Source: Bacteroidetes bacterium UBA1935 (GTDB lineage: Bacteria > Bacteroidota > Bacteroidia > Chitinophagales > Chitinophagaceae). From it: DNA of 64,000 nucleotides. The notes under the pieces are model-generated. The model made no database searches. It saw only the letters and a program-made list of their open reading frames with translations, and had not been told where the DNA came from. The position numbers and the translations under genes are program-made. The DNA lies in contig DDFF01000003.1 of NCBI GenBank assembly GCA_002337045.1, forward strand, positions 248,001 through 312,000, read 5' to 3'. Below, piece after piece: positions 33,954-41,323 of the stretch. Positions within the stretch are counted from its first letter, which is position 1. The number at the start of each line of letters is the position of its first letter.

Positions 33954-36518
33954 TTACATCCAGCGTTTTCTATCTTTTCTCACAGCGCGTTCGGTCATTA
34001 TGCCTACGCCATGTTCATTGAAGAATATATTTTGCTTCATCCGGTTATCTTCAATAGCACTGATAACGCCGTCAAGCTTACCTTCTACAATCCTGAGGTC
34101 GTAGCTGGAGGCATATCCCTGCGAACTAAACTGTGGATTGGCAAATGCAGGCATGGTATAAGCTAACGCAGGATTTACAAACTGTAATTGAGCGCCATTA
34201 TTAATGGCTTCCAACAAATGCCTGTTTCGCCTTGTACCCTCTGCTGTTATTACGCTCTCACCGCTACTTATCCGTACCCAGTTAGCATCATCTCTCGGAC
34301 CGCCTTTACCTTTAAAGTCTATAACACCATCCGCATAGGCATTATCATTCGACATACTGGTAACGGCAGCATAACCAGCTGCAAGTGCAGCTAACAACGC
34401 AGCAATGGTTGCTACAGAACCGAAACCACCACCTTCCAGCGCAGCGCGAGCTACAGCGGCAATAGCATTAGATACTGTTATCGCAGCATTCACTGCCTGT
34501 TGTCTGCGGGCAAACTGCGCCCTCATTTCTTGTGCCTTTTGCAGGCGGTCTTCTTCTATTTTCAGTGCCTCTACGTTACCTCGTTCAGCCAACTTCTGGG
34601 CAGCAGCAACTCGCTTTTCACGAATGGATATTTCCTTATCCAACGCATCAATCTGCACCTGTACTATTGTATTATATGCATCAGCAACCGCCTGTGCCAA
34701 TGTCTGATAATCAGCTACTGCATCTAATATTTGCTGCTTGCGTTTTGCAGCCAGCTCCTCTTCCTGTTTCTTTTTTTCTTCTGCATCTCTTCCCAACATT
34801 GCATTGGTATCAACCGGCACAATTGTTTCATTAGGTTTGTCAACTGACAGAAAGGTATTACTAATGGTTTGTATAGGCTCCAACTCGTCCTTCTTATAAT
34901 CCTTTTTCTGCAAAGGTTGTGCTGCTAATCCACCGGCAGAAGATGAGGATGTCTTAACTCCATACTTTTTAAAAATTGCAGCCAAACTTGTCCGCATAGC
35001 TTTCGCGGCTTGCTCATATTCTGCATACAGTTTATTTATTTCTGCTTCAGCATCTACAACTATATTTTGTCCAAACAACTTACCTGCAGCTATAAGCCCC
35101 GTGTTGTTATTTTTCATCTTTTGGAACATGCTTGGGGCAAGTTCACCAGGTCTGAGTCCATTATATTTCTCCACACCATCTCTATTTAGCCGTTCAGATT
35201 CTGTAGCAGACTCTCCCTGTATTTTATACCCGTCAAACTTCTTCTTATTCAACGCCTGTAGCTTGTCTTGAAACTCTAGATATAGTATATGCTGCAGCAT
35301 TGCATCATTTGATTCATTTTGCGCTTTTGTAATTTCCTCCAATGTGCTTTTTTCAGTCAGCAACTGTGGCAAATACGCGGCATATTTTGTATTTATCTCA
35401 TCTATCAGCATTTTTCTGGACTCTAACGGTAGGTTGCCATTTTTCAACGCATCCATCTGTGCATTGAAACTAACACGCGTTTCTTCCAGCAATTGCTGTT
35501 GTGTCTTCATCTTTTCCGGTGGTCCAAACAATACATAAGCAACCCCCTCACCGATTTTCTCCTTAAAATCGGCAAACATAGTTTTCAGTTTTTGTATTTG
35601 CCCTTCTGTAGTACTGCCAAAAGCCTGGGCACTACCACTTACTTTCGCAAAAACCTCCGTTATTATCTGTTTATAGTTTGCAGCTACATCGCCACCGTTT
35701 TTCATCACAACATTAATATTCTTAAAAGCATCTGTCTGCCCATTCAGCCCATTAATGAAAACATCGGTAGCATCTGCAATAGAAACATGTTGATTTGCAG
35801 CATATTCTGCAATGATGGATGTTAGCTCTTTAATTTGCTCTCCACCAAGTTTACCAAAAGACACAAGTGCTTCTTGTGCAGCTAATATTTCATCATTATT
35901 AATATAACCAAGCTGGTCAGATAATTTTTGTGCCTGTGTTGTCAAATCCTGAAAATACTCACCTTCACCAAATTGTCTGAGGCTGTTTTGCAACTGAAGT
36001 GTAGCTGTTTCCTGTTTAGCATACTCTTTAGTTAGTGCGTCCAATTTATTAATCGCATCTTCTATTGTATCTACAAAATCAATTACAGACTGCATTGTCT
36101 TCATTACACCACCACCTATATTCCCTAATGAGCTTAGGCTGGATAAAACACCTCCACTTTGTGTAGTTTTTGTTTTAGACGCGTCATTAAGGCGTTCGTA
36201 ACCTTTAGTTGCTTTTGCAAGCAATGCCATTTCCTGCGAAACGCTGGCCTGCCATACTTTACTCTTAGATACAGCCTGTGTTAATGAAGCACCATGTTCC
36301 TTAATTCTGATATTCAGTTTATCGATTGTCGATTCTATTTTAGTTCGTGACGCATTGCCATCACTCAGCGAATCAAGCCTTTGTTTTAACTTTAAAACAA
36401 GTTCATTTAGCTTTACAAAATAGTCAATCTGGTTTCGTATAGAATTAGTAGCTTTAACCAGTTCAGCATCATTTACGTCATAGGTTATCCTATGCACCAC
36501 ATCAATGATATCAGGCAT
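33954..36518 (-). CDS. Tail tape measure protein
   Basis: 854 residues. A long helical N-terminal half (NELVLKLKQRLDSLSDGNAS, SVIDFVDTIEDAINKLDALT) precedes a coiled coil (KQQEEELAAKRKQQILDAV-like, about 590-690) and a hydrophobic region near 695-735 (ITVSNAIAAVARAALEGGG, IAALLAALAAGYAAVTSM). The motif YADGVIDFKGKGGPRDDANW is typical of Bacteroidota tape measures. It is downstream of the G/GT tail-chaperone frames and upstream of tail-tip genes, which supports the call. The length suggests a siphovirus-like tail of moderate size, if assembled. Confidence 0.8.
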   Translation of the reverse strand: MPDIIDVVHRITYDVNDAELVKATNSIRNQIDYFVKLNELVLKLKQRLDSLSDGNASRTKIESTIDKLNIRIKEHGASLTQAVSKSKVWQASVSQEMALLAKATKGYERLNDASKTKTTQSGGVLSSLSSLGNIGGGVMKTMQSVIDFVDTIEDAINKLDALTKEYAKQETATLQLQNSLRQFGEGEYFQDLTTQAQKLSDQLGYINNDEILAAQEALVSFGKLGGEQIKELTSIIAEYAANQHVSIADATDVFINGLNGQTDAFKNINVVMKNGGDVAANYKQIITEVFAKVSGSAQAFGSTTEGQIQKLKTMFADFKEKIGEGVAYVLFGPPEKMKTQQQLLEETRVSFNAQMDALKNGNLPLESRKMLIDEINTKYAAYLPQLLTEKSTLEEITKAQNESNDAMLQHILYLEFQDKLQALNKKKFDGYKIQGESATESERLNRDGVEKYNGLRPGELAPSMFQKMKNNNTGLIAAGKLFGQNIVVDAEAEINKLYAEYEQAAKAMRTSLAAIFKKYGVKTSSSSAGGLAAQPLQKKDYKKDELEPIQTISNTFLSVDKPNETIVPVDTNAMLGRDAEEKKKQEEELAAKRKQQILDAVADYQTLAQAVADAYNTIVQVQIDALDKEISIREKRVAAAQKLAERGNVEALKIEEDRLQKAQEMRAQFARRQQAVNAAITVSNAIAAVARAALEGGGFGSVATIAALLAALAAGYAAVTSMSNDNAYADGVIDFKGKGGPRDDANWVRISSGESVITAEGTRRNRHLLEAINNGAQLQFVNPALAYTMPAFANPQFSSQGYASSYDLRIVEGKLDGVISAIEDNRMKQNIFFNEHGVGIMTERAVRKDRKRWM

Positions 36519-36668
36519 AAATATTCAAAAAATAAAAAAGAAGAAAATATGCACTTAAAGGCGGCATTTGTGCCTGATGACGTAAAAGAAGAAGGACGTC
36601 TCCTTAAAAAACAATAATTATCACAAAAATAGTATTATTGATTTAAACGAACAAATAAAACTTTACCA

Positions 36669-37364
36669 ATGAAACAATATTTACCATTACTAGTAATACC
36701 AACCCTGTTATTCGGATGTTCTCCGGAAGAAAAATATGCTCAATATGGCTTAAAGGGTGATGTCAAAACTGTTATCGAAACTGAATACACTCAAGTGGCA
36801 AATATGTTTGGGGAGTGGGTACCTGCAGACACGACAGAACATCACGAATACATGATAAAAAGGTATGACACCAATGGCAACATGTATAGATTAGAATTCC
36901 ATAAAGTACTGTCTGTGGATTATGCGTATTCTGTATTAATATCAAGCTTTAATAATCAAAAACTGATAAGGTCATATATATATAATGTGCTAGGTACACT
37001 TACAGACAGCGAAACTTACAACTATTTATCAGAGAATACGTATACCCAAACCGACTACGACTCTACAGGAAAAGCAGACCGCATAACATCAACAAAAATA
37101 GACAACCATCGCAGACCGCTTTTTTATCATGTGACTAAAGCTGCAGATAGTACAACTCTTATTACAGAAGAATTTGATTACCATGGAGACACTACATTCA
37201 TTACGTATGCAGACAAGGTTATCGGCAAAATAGAGAAATTAAAAAAAATTGTTGTGAAAAAAGATGATAAGGGAAACCCAATTACAATAATTACAATTCC
37301 TGCTGATACTTCTGATGCCAAACCAGCATACATCACAATTAGAAAGTATGAATATTATCATTAA
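36669..37364 (+). CDS. Lipoprotein, moron-like, first of a pair
   Basis: 231 residues with a lipoprotein signal (lipobox LLFGC, Cys at about 17). The mature part is hydrophilic with repeated tyrosines and an RHS/YD-like cadence (MIKRYDTNGNMYRLEFHK, TEEFDYHGDTTFITY). No family is recognised. It lies on the plus strand between T-frame and tape measure and overlaps the next gene by 17 bp. Confidence 0.65.
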   Translation: MKQYLPLLVIPTLLFGCSPEEKYAQYGLKGDVKTVIETEYTQVANMFGEWVPADTTEHHEYMIKRYDTNGNMYRLEFHKVLSVDYAYSVLISSFNNQKLIRSYIYNVLGTLTDSETYNYLSENTYTQTDYDSTGKADRITSTKIDNHRRPLFYHVTKAADSTTLITEEFDYHGDTTFITYADKVIGKIEKLKKIVVKKDDKGNPITIITIPADTSDAKPAYITIRKYEYYH

Positions 37365-38091
37365 TAAACTTTTCATTTTCTCTGCAATGGCTTTTTGTCT
37401 TTGCACATTCATCTGCAAGGGGCAACAAAACTATTCTCATACTGCAGAGTTAGGATTCGTGGCAAAGCCCAAAACGGTTGTCATTCTGTCTTTCGAGGCG
37501 CGTACAGACAAAGACAGCAAGTATGAAAAAGCAGCACGCTACCCCTATGGTAAAGAGATAACACGTTTCATGCCCAATGGCAATATTGCAAACACTATCA
37601 ACTATTGGTTCGATAATATACACGCACCATATACAGATACTGTTGAGATGACCAGAACAGAGTACACTTACAACGGGAACAAATGCACAGGGCTAATCAT
37701 ATATTCTAACGATGTGAAATATCTGAAAAGCAGACGCACGTGGCAAAACAACTTGCAATATACCGACAGCACTTATGTATATACTTCCCGCACAGACTCA
37801 ACCGGAAAACTAATTGGCATAACTGAAACAACGCTCAACAGTAGCTTCACCCCCATTACTACCAAACGTACTGAGTTTTACAAAGTAATGCGCAACTATG
37901 GTGAAGGAAGCAGCGCGACTGTAAATCTGCGCGAAAATCAACCACCAATAGTCATTACCGATACAGTAAAAGAAACAGCTGTATATACTACAAAAGACGA
38001 TAAAGGCAATAAGCTGACAAGCATCTACGAAACAGGTTTTTCTGCCTACAAAGAATATATGATGGAAGAATACAGCTACGAATATTACTAA
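37348..38091 (+). CDS. Secreted protein, moron-like, second of a pair
   Basis: 247 residues from the ATG at 37348, which starts the signal peptide (MNIIINKLFIFSAMAF, cleavage near CKGQ). Similar in style to the previous protein: TRTEYTYNGNKCTGLIIYSN, FYKVMRNYGEG, and both end in YEY-Y. It may be a diverged paralogue. Its stop codon overlaps the stop of the leftward T frame by 4 bp, so the pair was inserted, or has been compacted, exactly against the tail gene. Confidence 0.6.
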   Translation: MNIIINKLFIFSAMAFCLCTFICKGQQNYSHTAELGFVAKPKTVVILSFEARTDKDSKYEKAARYPYGKEITRFMPNGNIANTINYWFDNIHAPYTDTVEMTRTEYTYNGNKCTGLIIYSNDVKYLKSRRTWQNNLQYTDSTYVYTSRTDSTGKLIGITETTLNSSFTPITTKRTEFYKVMRNYGEGSSATVNLRENQPPIVITDTVKETAVYTTKDDKGNKLTSIYETGFSAYKEYMMEEYSYEYY

Positions 38092-38854
38092 GCGCTCTTC
38101 TTTATCTCCTGCATTTGCTCATTATGCCATTTAGCATAATGAGCTTTTTGTTTTATACGATAATAGAACATAAATACACTGGTATCCATCATGTGTTCTG
38201 CAGCCTGTAGGTTTCCTTCGCAATACTTCATAGCAATATCCCAGAAGCCATCATACCACTCATCTACCTGTGCGTCTACGCTGCGGATTGTGGCATCAGG
38301 CCGTTGAGGAGTTCCCTTCTTTGATTGAAATAGTTCGTATCGGTCAAAATATCCAACTGTTCGCTCCATGCCGGCGTGTATGGTATTCCTATGCTCAAAA
38401 AAAAAGCATACAGTGCAGGGTCGGCAGCAACACCTTGAGTAGCATCGCCTTTTGCAAGGGCTACTTTCTTATTGGTCCAGAAGTCTTCTGTAATATCGGG
38501 GTTTTCACCTTCTACAAAAGAATAGATGGCACCCATGCGTAGTGCACAGTCTTCATCTACAGGATAGCGAAGACGATATTTAATATTATTGGCAAGTGTG
38601 GCAATATCAGAGCGCAATGTCTTCAGGCTTTTTTCATCATTGCATATCTCCAGCATTTTATCCATCATATTACCTAAGAGCTCTTTTGTAGCACCGCCTG
38701 CGGCATATATATTTTGTGCCCCTGCGGCTACGTAGCGGCTCATATGGTAGCCATTGGCTACATCTTGTGGCATGTAAAAACGGAGATTATGAACGGTGGA
38801 ATGGAAGACTTCTTTGTACTGAGGATTTTCAGAGAACATGATAATCAGGGTCAT
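38088..38854 (-). CDS. Predicted GT tail-assembly chaperone made by -1 frameshift
   Basis: The downstream frame (T) is open from the slippery site through its stop at 38088. Read in the -1 frame it continues EHRNTIHAG, then MERTVGYFDRYELF, to the end EQMQEIKKSA. A -1 shift at the T9 run would give a fusion of about 255 residues (152 from G, 103 from T). No stop interrupts the T frame between the run and its first ATG at 38369. Position just ahead of the tape measure is that of G/GT of lambda and many siphoviruses. The frame relation is exactly -1. A separate T protein from the ATG at 38369 is the alternative. Confidence 0.6.
38276..38854 (-). CDS. G-type tail assembly chaperone
   Basis: 192 residues, soluble, helical. 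It starts MTLIIMFSENPQYKEVFHST; a second ATG five codons on is possible. It ends in the sequence NYFNQRRELLNGLMPQSAA within the T overlap. The last 125 bp after the T-run are read in both frames. No database family is assigned; the call rests on position, size and the frameshift arrangement. Confidence 0.5.
   Translation of the reverse strand: MTLIIMFSENPQYKEVFHSTVHNLRFYMPQDVANGYHMSRYVAAGAQNIYAAGGATKELLGNMMDKMLEICNDEKSLKTLRSDIATLANNIKYRLRYPVDEDCALRMGAIYSFVEGENPDITEDFWTNKKVALAKGDATQGVAADPALYAFFLSIGIPYTPAWSEQLDILTDTNYFNQRRELLNGLMPQSAA
38397..38405 (-). promoter_or_regulatory. T9 slippery run for -1 frameshift
   Basis: On the minus strand the sequence reads GC TTT TTT TTT GAG, with G-frame codons GCT-TTT-TTT-TTG (Ala150-Phe-Phe-Leu). 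The heptamer T-TTT-TTT fits the X-XXY-YYZ rule for -1 frameshifting and allows both tRNAs to re-pair fully. No stop codon occurs in the -1 frame downstream until 38088. Confidence 0.6.
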
Positions 38855-38901
38855 TTAGTAACCACTAAAATTACACATTATCACCAAAATAACAAACCAA
38901 A

Positions 38902-39321
38902 TTATTCTTGTTGGCTATTCATTTGCTGATATCTTAACTCTCTTTCCATACGTACTGCATCATTCACCTCTTCTGATGTTGCATTTACCATGACCATGCG
39001 CAGCCCCTCTTCTGTACGTACATAAGCAGGATGCCTGCGCCTGCGTAGTATTATTTTATGTAGCAGCTCTCTTTTTTCGCTAAGCGATACAGGCTCCATT
39101 TCAGCCTTTAGTGTACCAGACACCAACCCTTTGTAGAAATACAGTATTCCTGCATCTATACGATGCCTTATTTCAGGATTTTCCATCATATACTCTATTG
39201 CTGCGGGTATAAATTCGGGCACCATACGGGGAAAAGCTGCCCTTATTGCACGCTCTTTATTGCCGTGCACTATCATCTCTCTTACAAATATGTCTTCCGT
39301 AGAAGAAGGTAGATTATTCAT
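38902..39321 (-). CDS. Probable small terminase subunit
   Basis: 139 residues, soluble, helical. The N-terminal third has the pattern VREMIVHGNKERAIRAAFP, like the helix-turn-helix DNA-recognition part of TerS, followed by IEYMMENPEIRHRIDAGILY, a phrase common in TerS-like proteins. The C-terminal two thirds are a charged helix. It lies 47 bp before the G-type gene on the same strand. The large subunit is 3.4 kb away on the opposite strand, which is unusual. Confidence 0.5.
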   Translation of the reverse strand: MNNLPSSTEDIFVREMIVHGNKERAIRAAFPRMVPEFIPAAIEYMMENPEIRHRIDAGILYFYKGLVSGTLKAEMEPVSLSEKRELLHKIILRRRRHPAYVRTEEGLRMVMVNATSEEVNDAVRMERELRYQQMNSQQE

Positions 39322-39423
39322 CGATTGCTACGCTGAACATAGCAAATATACACATTAAACACCCATAAAAGCAAGTCGTAATATAAAGCAACAAAAAATT
39401 AATACGCTGTAAGGGCAATGCGG

Positions 39424-40071
39424 CTAATAAAGCACCATCAAGAGGCACAATAACAAAGCCACAACTACTATCAGCAGTGGCATATATTTCTCCCACAAAG
39501 CCATAAGGCGGCTACGTTGTGTTTGCTTGTATATAGCTGTCAGTAAGCCATTATCAGCCGGCACCAGCAAGGCTACCCTATCGGCTATGGGCTGCATGTA
39601 TTGATGTTTCAGATGCCTGGTACTATTAAGCACAGCTTGTACGATGGCCTGATTATCATCGGTTTCCTTTTTCAGCATAGCCATATGCCCATCTTCCAGC
39701 AGCAGCATTACATAGTCGTGCAGTGCACTGTGGCTCATACGGTAGGTATCTACTGTAGTCATGTGCTTTTGTAGTTTCTGTGCCTCTGAAAGTATCCATG
39801 CTGGCGATATAACAACTTGCTCCTTGGCCCTGTTTGCCATTCCATTCAGCCAACGTTCTTCATCATACTTACGGCGTTTATGCTCATGGCTCAGTACGCT
39901 ATAAGCCTCCTGTATCTCCAGAAAATGATTATGGGCAAAAACATCGTCAGGGTTTGTATCAGGATGGTATTTGAATGCCAAAGCACGATATGCCTTCTTC
40001 ACCTCTTCCATTGTGGCAGAGGGCAAGAGCTCCATTGTTTTATAATAATCTTTCAATACCGTGGCAGGCAT
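39424..40071 (-). CDS. J-domain protein with C-terminal membrane anchor
   Basis: 215 residues. A canonical J domain occupies residues 8-70 (DYYKTMELLPSATMEEVKKA) with the HPD motif at 36-38 and the helix ALAFKYHPDTNPDD. No G/F region or zinc domain follows. The C-terminus is a membrane helix (LLIVVVALLLCLLMVLY). It should dock DnaK at the inner membrane. It is 102 bp upstream of the TerS-like gene on the same strand. The portal-like protein of this cluster carries the DnaJ-type Cys-rich insertion that this J protein lacks. It may be a host gene. Confidence 0.75.
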   Translation of the reverse strand: MPATVLKDYYKTMELLPSATMEEVKKAYRALAFKYHPDTNPDDVFAHNHFLEIQEAYSVLSHEHKRRKYDEERWLNGMANRAKEQVVISPAWILSEAQKLQKHMTTVDTYRMSHSALHDYVMLLLEDGHMAMLKKETDDNQAIVQAVLNSTRHLKHQYMQPIADRVALLVPADNGLLTAIYKQTQRSRLMALWEKYMPLLIVVVALLLCLLMVLY

Positions 40072-40194
40072 GTGGCAAATGTAGGGTGTAATATGCTTAT
40101 TCGGAAACCTGTATACTCAACCATATACAACTACGCCATCAACAATGGCAGTGCAGTGCTGATGGCGAGTGGCCGATTTGTAAAAGAATAATAT

Positions 40195-40374
40195 TTAGTT
40201 GCTGAAAGAAAGATATCTCACGTTGTTTTCTATCAACCATTGGCGAAATTTCTCTTCGTCTTTGGGTTCATGATGTACTATCTGTCCGTTCTTCAATGAA
40301 ATGATAAATGTGCCGAATGTCACTGCAAATGCACTTAAGTCTTCTGCTTTGTACGGGAAATTAGTGTTAGGCAT
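40195..40374 (-). CDS. Small conserved-looking protein, 59 residues
   Basis: The frame runs from the ATG at 40374 to the TAA at 40195 and is too short for many gene callers. The sequence MPNTNFPYKAEDLSAFAVTF, then a strand (TFIISLKNGQIVHHEP) and a charged helix (KDEEKFRQWLIENNVRYLSF), has the composition of a folded alpha/beta protein. Start lies about 110 bp left of the shared promoter module at 40.5 kb, in the opposite orientation. Function unknown. Confidence 0.55.
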   Translation of the reverse strand: MPNTNFPYKAEDLSAFAVTFGTFIISLKNGQIVHHEPKDEEKFRQWLIENNVRYLSFSN

Positions 40375-40482
40375 AGATGATGTTTTGTATTGTTTGGTAA
40401 AGGCGGTGCGAAGCTAAATAAAACACCTGCAATTATCCATTGACCTCAATCAATTTCCGCTTCGTTTAATGGTATTTTAATT

Positions 40483-40567
40483 TGTTAAGCGCTCGTTAAG
40501 CGATTGTAAAACCCGTGTTAACCACGGGTAAATATTTCGCACAAGCTATTGAGGCACACCATCTTTG
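40483..40567 (+). promoter_or_regulatory. Shared promoter module, copy for the hairpin RNA
   Basis: TTGTTAAG at 40482-40489, CGTTAA at 40494-40499, core TTGTAAA at 40504-40510, GTTAAC at 40517-40522, and 45 nt to the end of the -7 box CATCTTTG (40560-40567). The sequence after it, TATCATCAAACAGACAAACA, matches the start region of the copies at 25.6 and 41.2 kb. A good -33 TTTG is absent, which suggests activator dependence. Confidence 0.7.
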
Positions 40568-40947
40568 TATCATCAAACAGACAAACAAAACAAACTGATC
40601 TACAAACCACAATCAAACCGAAAACAAAAGACCGGCTCCGTAAAGCAGGCACACATAAAAAGCCCAACCCCGTAAGGTTGGCAAACAAAAAAAACCCAAA
40701 GACCTGCTCAGTAAAGCAGGCACACAAAAGCCCAACCCCGTAAGGTTGGCAAACAAAAAAAAGACCCGCCCCGTAAGGCTGGCAGCAACAAGAAAGGATA
40801 TGGGCGGTACCGTAATGCCACCATTTTAGCCGAGGATACAGCGCAGCCCCTGAAGGCTGTGAAAAAGAAGAGAAAACTCCAACAGCATTGAAAACAGCCC
40901 CGTAAGGCTGAAAAAAACCAAGCAACCCCGTAAGGTTGCTTTTATTA
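40568..40947 (+). ncRNA. Hairpin-array RNA with nine CCGTAA-loop stem-loops
   Basis: Nine stem-loops of 16-20 nt follow each other at 40632-40649, 40664-40681, 40703-40720, 40732-40749, 40766-40782, 40803-40822, 40843-40860, 40895-40910 and 40921-40940. Seven have the loop CCGTAA; the third has CAGTAA and the seventh CCTGAA. Stems differ but stay paired: CCAACC/GGTTGG, CCTGCT/AGCAGG, CAGCC/GGCTG, AGCAACC/GGTTGCT. Linkers are A/C-rich (ACAAAAAAAACCCAAAG). The last stem is followed by TTTTATT and may end the RNA. No coding frame explains the pattern. The start is inferred from the promoter. The length could extend to the stronger terminator at 41.1 kb. Confidence 0.65.
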
Positions 40948-40973
40948 AACTAAAACAGGCAAATACACCCGAT

Positions 40974-41069
40974 ATGCTAACAAGCTTTATTATTTTATCA
41001 TTTATCAGGAAGATAAGACAATTGATGCCGCCGGAACAAAGTAACCGCAGGCATAGTATATATCCGTAA
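40974..41069 (+). CDS. Possible 31-residue hydrophobic-basic peptide downstream of hairpin RNA
   Basis: ATG at 40974, TAA at 41067. The peptide begins MLTSFIILSFIRKIRQLMPP and ends with a basic tail. The pattern of a short hydrophobic helix plus basic residues resembles small membrane peptides or type I toxins, but a frame this short may be chance. It lies between the ninth hairpin and the terminator at 41096, so it would be made from a read-through of the hairpin RNA. Confidence 0.3.
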   Translation: MLTSFIILSFIRKIRQLMPPEQSNRRHSIYP

Positions 41070-41095
41070 ACACGCATCTGCCATGCACCACATTA

Positions 41096-41120
41096 CCACA
41101 GCAATTGCTGTGGTTTTTTT
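41096..41120 (+). terminator. Intrinsic terminator, perfect palindrome
   Basis: CCACAGCAA and its exact complement form an 18-nt palindrome followed by seven T residues. This is the main end of any transcript from the promoter at 40.5 kb that passes the ninth hairpin. Confidence 0.8.
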
Positions 41121-41163
41121 ATGTCCGGTCACAAATTGGCTACCAATTACTTAACACCATTTT

Positions 41164-41248
41164 GGTTAACAGCCCGTTAACCGCTTGCAAAATCCACGTT
41201 AACCAAAGCGGATAATTACGCTAATCATCAACTCTCAGACTATATTTG
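41164..41248 (+). promoter_or_regulatory. Shared promoter module, copy for the first secreted paralogue
   Basis: GGTTAAC at 41164-41170, CGTTAA at 41175-41180, core TTGCAAA at 41185-41191, GTTAAC at 41198-41203, and 45 nt to the end of the perfect -7 box TATATTTG (41241-41248). The start region AGTCATCAAACAAACAAAAC matches two other copies. No TTTG lies 19-21 nt before the -7 box. Confidence 0.72.
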
Positions 41249-41287
41249 AGTCATCAAACAAACAAAACAAACATTTTAAAGAGAGAA

Positions 41288-41309
41288 TATAGCCCCGTAA
41301 GGCCGTATA
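41288..41309 (+). other. Leader hairpin with CCGTAA loop
   Basis: TATAGCC, loop CCGTAA, then GGC-CG-TATA pair around the same loop as in the 40.6-kb RNA. It lies 14 nt before the ATG of the secreted protein, in an otherwise A/C-rich leader (ACAAACAAACAAACG), a position from which it could control translation. Confidence 0.6.
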
Positions 41310-41323
41310 CAAACAAACAAACG

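Noticed and set aside
13711..36518. Endolysin within one of the large tail genes
   Set aside because: No lysozyme, amidase, NlpC/P60 or M23 metal-site motif (such as HxxxD with later HxH) could be found in the tail proteins.
39817..40191. Rightward coding frame over the J-domain gene
   Set aside because: It is antisense to a clear J domain for most of its length; the only free part is 32 codons without recognisable features.
40549..40743. 64-residue rightward coding frame across the hairpins
   Set aside because: It starts upstream of the predicted transcription start, is low-complexity Lys/Thr/Pro sequence, and covers only part of the array. The covarying stems explain the sequence better.
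40518..40925. 135-residue leftward coding frame opposite the hairpin RNA
   Set aside because: It is a repeat artefact (repeated PYG/FFxCQPYG phrases) from the hairpin array and lacks any promoter on that strand.
40632..40940. CRISPR array
   Set aside because: The repeats are 16-20 nt palindromes with changing stems and irregular, A/C-rich spacers of 3-35 nt; repeats in CRISPR arrays are constant and spacers regular and unique. No cas gene is present.
41246..41323. Longer N-terminus for the first secreted paralogue
   Set aside because: The extension begins with a TTG inside the -7 box and runs through the leader hairpin; the ATG at 41324 opens directly on the signal peptide.
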